Shown: piece after piece, positions 58,142 to 64,000 of the stretch
How the letters are laid out: each line of letters starts with the position of its first letter
Numbering within the stretch: the first letter of the stretch is position 1
NCBI RefSeq assembly: GCF_001580455.1
Contig: NZ_CP010951.1
Location: forward strand, 1,364,001 to 1,428,000
Source of the DNA: Ramlibacter tataouinensis
GTDB taxonomy: Bacteria; Pseudomonadota; Gammaproteobacteria; Burkholderiales; Burkholderiaceae_C
Direction of reading: 5' to 3'
DNA: 64,000 nucleotides
The notes under the pieces: model-generated
What the model saw: the letters and a program-made list of their open reading frames with translations, nothing else
Database searches by the model: none
What the model was told of the DNA's origin: nothing
Program-made: the position numbers and the translations under genes

Positions 58142-59485
58142 GTGTGGAGTTCGACGAGATTGCGCATCGCCGGCGTGTTGTCGGCGCTGGTGCTTGCAGC
58201 TTGCGGCGGTGGTGGTGGTGGTGATGGCGCCATCACGGCGCCTTCCGACGCCCCTTCACCCGCCCCGGCTCCGGCTCCGGCTCCGGCGCCGGGTCCAGCA
58301 CCAGCACCAGCACCAGCACCAGCACCAGCACCAGCACCAGCACCAGCACCAGCACCAGCACCAGCACCAGCACCAGCACCAGCACCAGCACCAGCACCAG
58401 CACCGGCTCCGGCTCCAGCCCCGGCGCCCGCACCCAGTGGGGCGCAGGTGATCGCCAACACGATCAGCAACGCCAGGGGCGTGGCCGTGCTCAGCGGCGG
58501 AGCGCGCGTGGCGGCCTGGAGCGATGCGAGCGGCGTCCACGCGCAGCGTTTCGATGCGTCGGGCGCGCTGGTGCAAGGGGTCGTGCCCGTGGCGGCGAGT
58601 GGCACCTTCTCGGGCGTGGCCGCCTTGCCGGCGGGCGGCTTCGTCGTGGAATACCAGACGCCGCAAGCGGTGTTCGTGCAGGCCGTGACCGCCGCGGGCG
58701 ACCCGGCCGGCCCGGCCTCGGTCGTGCGCACGCTGGCCCAGGTCACGCTGGACTATGCGGGCATTCCGAATGCGAATCCGGTGCTCGTGGGCGGCGGCGG
58801 CGTGTACGCGTTCGAGGATGGAAGCTATGCCGCGAGCTACATCGTGCAGCACACCGCGACGATCCCGACCGACGTCCCCACGGCGCTGCATGCGCAGAAG
58901 TTCGACGCGGGCGGCGCTGCGGTGGGCGGCCCGGTCCTGCTGAGGGACACGGCCGTCGTCGACGACCTGGCCAGCGCCGCGGCGCCCGGCAGCCGCCTGG
59001 TGGCCGCGTCCATGCTCACCCACAGCTCGGGCGCGGGTCTGCAAGGCGCCACCGTGTTCGACTCGGGGCTGAACCCGCTGTTCGGCGTCAGCCTGGGCCA
59101 GCTCGGAAGCAGCCACACCCAGCCGGGCGTGGCGGGCCTGGTCAACGGCAACTTCATGGCCCTCTGGACCGTCCAGGGCGTCAACCAGGTGCAGGGGCAG
59201 CTCTTCGCGGCCGACCCGAGCTCGCCCTCGGGCGCGCGGGCCGTTTCGGGGCTGCTCACGTTCCCGAACGCAGCGCCGGGCGCGCGCGTCATGGCCCTGG
59301 CCGGCGGTGGCTTCCTGGTCGCATCCGGCAGCACGGCCCAGGCCTTCGACGCGAACGGACAAGCGAACTCCGCCGTGATGCAGGTCCAGCCGGGCAGTGT
59401 GGCGGCCACGGCCGACGGCGGCTTCGTCGTCCTGGCCCAGGTCGGCTCGCAGCTCGTCTCGCAGCAGTACCCACTGGTGCCTTGA
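58142..59485 (+). CDS. lipoprotein with Pro-Ala repeat stalk
   Basis: 447 residues. GTG start with CAAGGAG upstream. Lipobox LAAC followed by a Gly run, then an uninterrupted Pro-Ala stalk (about residues 38-98) encoded by a hexanucleotide repeat. The remaining 350 residues look like a beta-propeller of repeated GGxxVAxxS/DxxGVHAQRFDASG-type units (AWSDASGVHAQRFDASGALV, LHAQKFDAGGAAVGGPV, AQAFDANGQANSAV). Probably surface-tethered, with the stalk spanning the periplasm or cell wall. Function unknown. Confidence 0.82.
   Translation: MWSSTRLRIAGVLSALVLAACGGGGGGDGAITAPSDAPSPAPAPAPAPAPGPAPAPAPAPAPAPAPAPAPAPAPAPAPAPAPAPAPAPAPAPAPAPAPSGAQVIANTISNARGVAVLSGGARVAAWSDASGVHAQRFDASGALVQGVVPVAASGTFSGVAALPAGGFVVEYQTPQAVFVQAVTAAGDPAGPASVVRTLAQVTLDYAGIPNANPVLVGGGGVYAFEDGSYAASYIVQHTATIPTDVPTALHAQKFDAGGAAVGGPVLLRDTAVVDDLASAAAPGSRLVAASMLTHSSGAGLQGATVFDSGLNPLFGVSLGQLGSSHTQPGVAGLVNGNFMALWTVQGVNQVQGQLFAADPSSPSGARAVSGLLTFPNAAPGARVMALAGGGFLVASGSTAQAFDANGQANSAVMQVQPGSVAATADGGFVVLAQVGSQLVSQQYPLVP
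58295..58404 (+). repeat. (CCAGCA)n hexanucleotide tandem repeat in coding sequence
   Basis: About 18 near-perfect copies of CCAGCA over 110 bp, encoding Pro-Ala. The unit is two codons, so copy-number changes preserve frame and would only alter stalk length. Flanking Pro-Ala codons (CCGGCT, CCGGCG) are more diverse, suggesting recent expansion of the central block. Confidence 0.9.
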
Positions 59486-59538
59486 AGCTCGCGACTCGTG
59501 GCGGGCGCGCACCCGCCACGGGCAGGGCCTGCAGTGGT

Positions 59539-61605
59539 CTAGTTCCGCTGCACGCTCAGCGCCTTCCACAGGCCGTCAAGGCTGTAGGGCTTCAGAAGCA
59601 ACCTGAACTCCGCGCTCCCCGCCCCCGCAGTGGCTTCCGAATAGCCGGTGGTCAGCACGACCGGCAGGCCCGGTTGGCGGCGCCTGATTTCGCGAGCCAA
59701 CTCGAGCCCGCTCATGCCCCCGGGCATCATGATGTCCGAGAGCACCACGTCGACGGTCCGGGCATTGGCCAGCGCTCCCAGCGCGGCCGCGGGGCTGGCG
59801 GCGTGGATGACGGCAAAGCCCAGTTCGCCCAGCATTTCCCGCGTCAGCGCGGCGACCTCGGGGTCGTCTTCGACCAGCAGCACATGTCCGCGCCGCGGTG
59901 GATCGCTGGGAGCGACACCCGCGTTCGATTCATCGGACGCCTCGACGGGCTGCCGCAAGGAGCGGGGCAGCAACAGCGTCAGCACCGTCCCCTCGCCCAC
60001 CTTGCTGTCGACGGCGAGCCGGCCTCCGGATTGCTGCACGAAACCATAGACCTGCGGCAGACCCAGGCCCGAGCCCTTGCCGACGTCCTTGGTGGTGAAG
60101 AAAGGCTCGAAGACGCGGGCCAGGATCTCGGGCGGCATGCCGCACCCGCTGTCCTGCACGGACAGCCGCACGAAGTCGTCGAGCAGGCGCTGTTCGCCCG
60201 GCTCAGAGACGTTCTCGGCAGAGATCGTGAGTGCGCCCCCCGTTGCCATGGAGTCCCGCGCGTTCACGCACAGGTTCAACATCGCGAGCTCGAACTCGCC
60301 CACGTCGATCTCCACGGGCCAAAGGCCGTCCTTCAGCTCCATCCTGAACTGGATGTCCCCGCGCAGGGATTGAGTGAGCAGCGCGCGCATGCCATCGAGG
60401 CAAGCGGCGAGATCGATCGCCTCGGGATTGATCGGGCGCCGGCGCGAGAACGACAGGAGCTGGTGCGTCAGTCCGCTGCCCCGCGCCACGGCGCGGCGCA
60501 TGCTGGCGTACACCCGCTCCCGCTGCTCGGCGGGCACATCGCGCTCCAGCAGCTGAAGACCGTTTGCGAACACCGCGAGCAGGTTGTTGAAGTCGTGTGC
60601 GACGCCGCCGGTCAGCTGCCCCAGCGATTCCATCTTCTGCGACTGACGAAGCGCCTCCTGCGCGCGCCTCAGCCGCTCCTGGTCGTGCAGGCGCTCCGTG
60701 ACGTCGTAGACGAACTGGTAGGCGCCAATGCGCTGGCCTGCGCGATCGCGCAGGGCGTTGTAGCGCATTTCGTAGAACCGGCGATCCCGGGCCGGGTCCC
60801 CGAACTCCGCGATCTCGACGAACTCCTCGCCCGCCAATGCGCGAGCCCACACTGCCTTGACCGCAGCCTGATGCTCCGGCTGCGACGCCAGCAGCTCCAG
60901 CATGTTGTCGCCGACCCGGGGGCGAATGCCGAAGATGCGCTCGAATTCGTCGGCCGCGGCCCGGTTGATCGCGAGCCATCGATACTCGAGGTCAGCCACC
61001 TGGACAAACGCGTTGGTGCCTTCCACGATGTCGGCCAGGAGCTTGCGTTCCGCCAGGGCTGCGTTCACGCGGCGTTCCAGCGTCTCGTTGAGCTCGCGCT
61101 GTCCGCGTTCCGCCAGGACGCGGCGGGTCGTCTCCGAGACGGCGCAGAACATGCCGGCCACCTTCCCGTCGTCGCAACGGATGGGCGAGTACGAGAAGGT
61201 GAACCAGGTCTGCTCGTCGTAACCCTTGCGATTCATCACGAGCGGCAGGTCTTCGCGATAGCTCGACTTCCCGGCCATCGCTGCATCGATCAGCGGGCTG
61301 ATGTCCGTCCAGATCTCCGCCCAGATGTCATGGAAGCGCCGCCCCAGTGCCCGTGGATGCTTGGCGCCGAGGATCTCGGCGTAGGAATCGTTGTAGAGAA
61401 AACCCAGTTCCTCGCCCCACGCGACGAACATCGGAAACTGCGATTGCAGGAGCAGGCCGACGACCGTGCGCAAGGCCTGCGGCCACTGTTCCGGTGGCCC
61501 CAGCGGCGAGTCCGACCAGTCGTGGGCACGCATCAAGGCACCCACTTTCCCGCCACCTTGCAGGAAGTGAGGGTGTGCCACCGATGGCTTCATGAGGGCA
61601 GGCAT
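59539..61605 (-). CDS. PAS-domain hybrid histidine kinase/response regulator
   Basis: 688 residues, soluble. Two PAS-type sensor domains (about 40-170, VAWGEELGFLYNDSYAEILG; about 195-315, DLEYRWLAINRAAADEFERIFG), a HisKA domain (LTGGVAHDFNNLLAVFANGL), HATPase (NLCVNARDSM, DSGCGMP, GSGLGLPQVYGF) and a C-terminal receiver (LLVEDDPEVA, phospho-Asp in VVLSDIMMPGG, Lys in LLLKPYS). ATG 61605 has GAGG upstream; ATG 61593 is possible. No cognate regulator is adjacent. Confidence 0.9.
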   Translation of the reverse strand: MPALMKPSVAHPHFLQGGGKVGALMRAHDWSDSPLGPPEQWPQALRTVVGLLLQSQFPMFVAWGEELGFLYNDSYAEILGAKHPRALGRRFHDIWAEIWTDISPLIDAAMAGKSSYREDLPLVMNRKGYDEQTWFTFSYSPIRCDDGKVAGMFCAVSETTRRVLAERGQRELNETLERRVNAALAERKLLADIVEGTNAFVQVADLEYRWLAINRAAADEFERIFGIRPRVGDNMLELLASQPEHQAAVKAVWARALAGEEFVEIAEFGDPARDRRFYEMRYNALRDRAGQRIGAYQFVYDVTERLHDQERLRRAQEALRQSQKMESLGQLTGGVAHDFNNLLAVFANGLQLLERDVPAEQRERVYASMRRAVARGSGLTHQLLSFSRRRPINPEAIDLAACLDGMRALLTQSLRGDIQFRMELKDGLWPVEIDVGEFELAMLNLCVNARDSMATGGALTISAENVSEPGEQRLLDDFVRLSVQDSGCGMPPEILARVFEPFFTTKDVGKGSGLGLPQVYGFVQQSGGRLAVDSKVGEGTVLTLLLPRSLRQPVEASDESNAGVAPSDPPRRGHVLLVEDDPEVAALTREMLGELGFAVIHAASPAAALGALANARTVDVVLSDIMMPGGMSGLELAREIRRRQPGLPVVLTTGYSEATAGAGSAEFRLLLKPYSLDGLWKALSVQRN

Positions 61606-61976
61606 CGGAACCTCGTCGCGGCCATACGCGGACTCCGCCCGTCTTTGGCGCGGGGCTTCGCCCCGGCTCCCGGCAGCGGCGTCGACGCAGCTATCGTTTA
61701 GCCTCCTGCAACTGGGACGGGTCGACCGCGGCCGGCACCTCCACCGGGACCGGCCCGCGCGCAAGCGCGGCGACCAGGCAGTGCAGTTCGCTTGCGGCCT
61801 TCTTCAAGCTGCTCGCACCTGGCTCGAACGCGTCCATGGCGCCAATATGGCGGCAACCCGGTTGCTTGACTGTAGGTCGCCATCTCGCGGACATGAGAGG
61901 CGACGACTGATCGGTTGTCCCCGCGGCAGATGGGCGCGTACAAGGCGCGCCGGTGGTGGACGCCCAGCGCGGCGAT
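61606..61976. other. intergenic region, no firmly supported gene
   Basis: About 370 bp between the hybrid kinase and the MazG-like gene. A 48-codon minus-strand frame (ATG 61837 to 61691, MDAFEPGASSLKKAA) is possible, but no ribosome site or family supports it. Confidence 0.35.
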
Positions 61977-62327
61977 TCAGCGCGACGGCGTCGAGTCGCC
62001 GGCCGGGTACTTCTGCGCGTTGGCGGCCAGCTTTTGCCGGACAGCCTCGTCGAGATCCACCTCGAGCACGGACGCGAGCCGAACGAGGAACATCAGGACG
62101 TCGGCAAGTTCATCGCGCACGGCCTGCGCCGTCGCCGGATCCTGCCCCGCGCGCTTCGATTCGTCCTCGGTGAGCCACTGGAACAGCTCCACGAGCTCGC
62201 CCAGTTCGCCGGTCAGCGCCATCGCCAGGTTCTTCGGAGAGTGGTAGCGGTTCCAGTCCCGCTCGTCCGCGAACGTCTGGAGGGCGGCTTCGAGGCCGGA
62301 CAGGTCGACCAGGCGGGGAGGCTTCAT
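61977..62327 (-). CDS. MazG-like nucleotide pyrophosphohydrolase
   Basis: 116 residues of the all-alpha NTP-PPase fold, closest in form to the DCTPP1/RS21-C6 group. Metal-binding EELxE-type motif in MALTGELGELVELFQWL and second acidic motif VRDELADVLMFLVRLA. It hydrolyses (deoxy)nucleoside triphosphates to monophosphates, usually non-canonical ones, as a house-cleaning enzyme. 28 bp downstream of the DUF3237 gene. Confidence 0.9.
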   Translation of the reverse strand: MKPPRLVDLSGLEAALQTFADERDWNRYHSPKNLAMALTGELGELVELFQWLTEDESKRAGQDPATAQAVRDELADVLMFLVRLASVLEVDLDEAVRQKLAANAQKYPAGDSTPSR

Positions 62328-62355
62328 CCTGCGATCATCGCACCGAAGGCGGCGG

Positions 62356-62811
62356 CTACAGCAGCTCCTCGATGGCGTAGACCGGCCCGCTGGGCTCCCG
62401 TCTGCCCGTCCCCACCGCGACGATCTTGTTGATCCACTCGTATTGGGTCGCCGCCGTCTCGAACACCGGCACGATGCGGAAGTAGTAGCTGCCCGGATCG
62501 ACCGGTTCGCCGGCGGCGAGCCGCGCCATCACGTCCGCCGGGCCATGCCGCACGCCGCGGTACGACATGTAGATGTGCTCGCCGTCGTCGGTGCGAAGCA
62601 GCAGGCGCACGTCCAGCACGGTGACGCCGTCCTTGCGCTGGAGCAGCCAGTCGCCGGCGGGCGCGCCGACCACCTCGCCCCGCAGGCGTTCGCCGTGAAA
62701 ACTGCCGCCCGTGACGGTGGCGATGCGCCGGCGGCCGAGCGGCGTGTCTCCCATGTCGACGATCTGGGGCACCTGCAGCCGCATTTCGAACAGCGGACGG
62801 GTTCGGATCAT
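62356..62811 (-). CDS. DUF3237 domain-containing protein
   Basis: 151 residues. LFEMRLQVPQIVDMGDTPLGRR, VTGGSFHGERLRGEVV, GADW-like WLLQRKDG and GSYYFRIVPVFETA are the standard DUF3237 blocks. The family is an uncharacterised beta-barrel, common in Burkholderiales. ATG 62811 (MIRTRPLFEM) begins the domain directly. Divergent from the creatininase-family gene. Confidence 0.88.
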   Translation of the reverse strand: MIRTRPLFEMRLQVPQIVDMGDTPLGRRRIATVTGGSFHGERLRGEVVGAPAGDWLLQRKDGVTVLDVRLLLRTDDGEHIYMSYRGVRHGPADVMARLAAGEPVDPGSYYFRIVPVFETAATQYEWINKIVAVGTGRREPSGPVYAIEELL

Positions 62812-62919
62812 GTGTGCATCTCCGGGACCTGTTGATGGATGCCGGCAACCGGCGCCGAAAGGATGCAGGACGACCGCCTTGGCTGCAAGCGGGCGCGCAC
62901 CGGGTCTAAACTCGCGGCG

Positions 62920-63753
62920 ATGCACCGCCCCCCTTCTCGCTTGCTGCACGCCGTGCGCGTCGGCCTGATGGTGGCCGCGCTGGCGGCGGCCCAGGCGCAG
63001 GCCGCCGGGCCGGGCCCGGTCGAGATCGAGGAGATGACCTGGCCGGAGCTGAAGGCTCGCATTGCCGCCGGTGCCGGCACGGTGCTGGTGCCGATCGGCG
63101 GGACCGAGCAGAACGGACCGCACATGGTGCTGGGCAAGCACAACGTACGCGCGCGGCTGCTGGCCGGCGAGATCGCGCGCCGCCTGGGCAACGCCGTCGT
63201 CGCGCCGGTCATCGCCTATGTGCCCGAGGGCGCCATCACGCCCCCGGCCGCGCACATGCGCTTCACCGGCACCATCTCGATCCCGGAGTCCACCTTCGAA
63301 TCGCTACTGGAGGCCACGGCGCGCAGCTTCAAGCAGCATGGCTTTCGCGACGTGTTCTTCCTGGGCGACCACGGCGGCTACCAGAAGAGCGAGCAGCGGG
63401 TGGCCGACAAGCTCAATCGCGAGTGGAAGAACGATCCGGCCTGCCGCGTGCACGCCCTGCTGGACTACTACGAGGTGGCGCAGACCGGCTATGTCGACGC
63501 CCTCCGGCAGAAGGGCTACGGGGCGGCGGAGATCGGCACCCACGCGGGCCTCAGCGACACCGCGCTGGCGCTGGCAGTCGACAAGTCGCTGGTGCGCGCC
63601 GAGGCGCTGGCGCGTGGCGCGCAGCTGGATGCTGCCCACGGCGTCCATGGCGACCCGCGCCGCGCCACCGCCGAGCTGGGCCAGCTGGGCGTGCAGCAGA
63701 TCATCGACGCCTCGGTTTCGAGCATCCAGCGCGCCACCGCCGCCCAACGATAA
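62920..63753 (+). CDS. creatininase family protein
   Basis: 277 residues with an N-terminal signal peptide (VGLMVAALAAAQAQA), unusual for a family that is mostly cytoplasmic. Creatininase core: MTWPELKARI, PIGGTEQNGPHMVLGKHN (metal ligands Glu, His), FLGDHGGYQ and GTHAGLSDTALAL. Members hydrolyse cyclic amides or formamide-type substrates; specificity is unknown. ATG 62920 is chosen as the start of the signal peptide. Confidence 0.87.
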   Translation: MHRPPSRLLHAVRVGLMVAALAAAQAQAAGPGPVEIEEMTWPELKARIAAGAGTVLVPIGGTEQNGPHMVLGKHNVRARLLAGEIARRLGNAVVAPVIAYVPEGAITPPAAHMRFTGTISIPESTFESLLEATARSFKQHGFRDVFFLGDHGGYQKSEQRVADKLNREWKNDPACRVHALLDYYEVAQTGYVDALRQKGYGAAEIGTHAGLSDTALALAVDKSLVRAEALARGAQLDAAHGVHGDPRRATAELGQLGVQQIIDASVSSIQRATAAQR

Positions 63754-63778
63754 AGGGCGGCAATGTCTTGCCGCCCTT
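63753..63778. terminator. bidirectional hairpin terminator
   Basis: 11-bp stem AAGGGCGGCAA / TTGCCGCCCTT with a TGTC loop, starting at the last base of the creatininase stop codon and lying between two convergent genes. No long T run on either side. Confidence 0.7.
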
Positions 63779-63816
63779 GCCATGTGGCCCCGGCCGGGGC
63801 CGCGGAGAGGATTGGG

Positions 63817-64000
63817 TCAGCGCAGGTTGCCGGTATGGCCCAGCGAGTAGCGCCCGGGCTGGGGCCACACCGTCAGGCCGTGCGGCTCCGCGCCAACCTT
63901 GATCTTGGTGACGGTGCCGCTCGTGGTGTCGAAGCGGTAGACCTCGTCGTCGTAGCGTCCCGACAGCCACAACCAGCGGCCGTCGGCGCTGACGTTGCCC
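63817..64000 (-). CDS. beta-propeller (YncE/lactonase-like) protein, 3' end only
   Basis: The last 60 codons of a minus-strand gene that runs off the right edge. The translation contains SADGRWLWLSGRYDDEVYRF, DTTSGTVTKIKVGAEPHGL and ends YSLGHTGNLR. The SADGRWLW...DxxSGxV...GxxPHGL pattern is a propeller blade of the YncE/surface-antigen/lactonase type. The remaining blades and any signal peptide are outside the window. Confidence 0.75.
   Translation of the reverse strand, partial: GNVSADGRWLWLSGRYDDEVYRFDTTSGTVTKIKVGAEPHGLTVWPQPGRYSLGHTGNLR

Noticed and set aside
58295..58404. CRISPR-like periodic repeat
   Set aside because: The period is 6 bp with no spacers and lies inside a lipoprotein reading frame.
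61691..61837. 48-codon minus-strand frame downstream of the MazG-like gene
   Set aside because: Too short and without ribosome site or homology visible by eye.

Overview
The window is GC-rich DNA with dense, translationally coupled operons. Several gene types point to a betaproteobacterium of the order Burkholderiales, most likely Comamonadaceae: a Bug-type tripartite tricarboxylate transporter receptor beside an IclR regulator, a DUF4148 protein, a RegB/RegA pair, and a caspase-containing type VI secretion locus. The order is well supported by gene content; the family is inference. No rRNA, tRNA or CRISPR array was seen.

Layout. 1-4 kb: 2OG-Fe(II) oxygenase, aldo/keto reductase, and a minus-strand MFS transporter with a small partner. 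4-10.8 kb: a respiratory block, cyoABCD (bo3-type quinol oxidase) - SURF1 - RegB/RegA redox two-component system, preceded by two adjacent palindromes, one FNR-like. 10.8-14.7 kb: histone-deacetylase-like amidohydrolase, SMP-30/strictosidine-synthase-like protein, a 276-bp palindromic MITE-like element, a cupin and an alpha/beta hydrolase. 14.8-23.2 kb: a response regulator, a hybrid histidine kinase and a 1968-residue enzyme combining GMC oxidoreductase, alpha/beta hydrolase and PhoD-like phosphatase domains, in one operon. 23.6-33.5 kb: accessory and envelope genes, including a ceramidase-like lipoprotein behind a TTACA/TGTAA operator array, a TetR regulator, an amber-interrupted periplasmic protein, an MFS exporter, and a lipoprotein with SdiA-regulated, Ig-like and lamin-tail domains. 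33.5-37.1 kb: hydroxyacid dehydrogenase, RraA-like aldolase, Bug receptor and a divergent IclR regulator.

37.4-49 kb holds the regulatory and membrane half of a type VI secretion system. The plus strand carries FecR-domain protein, Tll0287-like haem protein, Ser/Thr kinase, TagH (FHA) and PP2C phosphatase. The convergent minus strand carries TagF, TssM, TssL and a caspase whose C-terminus is a TssJ domain. TssJ, TssL and TssM are chained by 4-bp ATGA overlaps. Sheath, baseplate and tube genes are not in the window.

49-57.7 kb looks like the regulon of one ECF sigma factor. The sigma factor, a zinc-less anti-sigma and a second caspase lie next to secreted or envelope proteins: an OmpA-domain protein, a DUF2807 protein, a CsgG-like/PG-binding/DUF4384 lipoprotein, a protein of four exact 34-residue repeats, and small exported proteins. 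Five minus-strand starts here are preceded by TTGAACC, exactly 16 nt, then CAACCCATGG or a close variant, which I read as the sigma factor's promoter. Together this suggests an undescribed envelope/adhesin (possibly curli-like) system under ECF control.

58.1-64 kb: a lipoprotein with a (CCAGCA)n Pro-Ala tract, a PAS hybrid histidine kinase, a MazG-like pyrophosphohydrolase, a DUF3237 protein, a creatininase-family hydrolase, and the 3' end of a beta-propeller gene running off the right edge.
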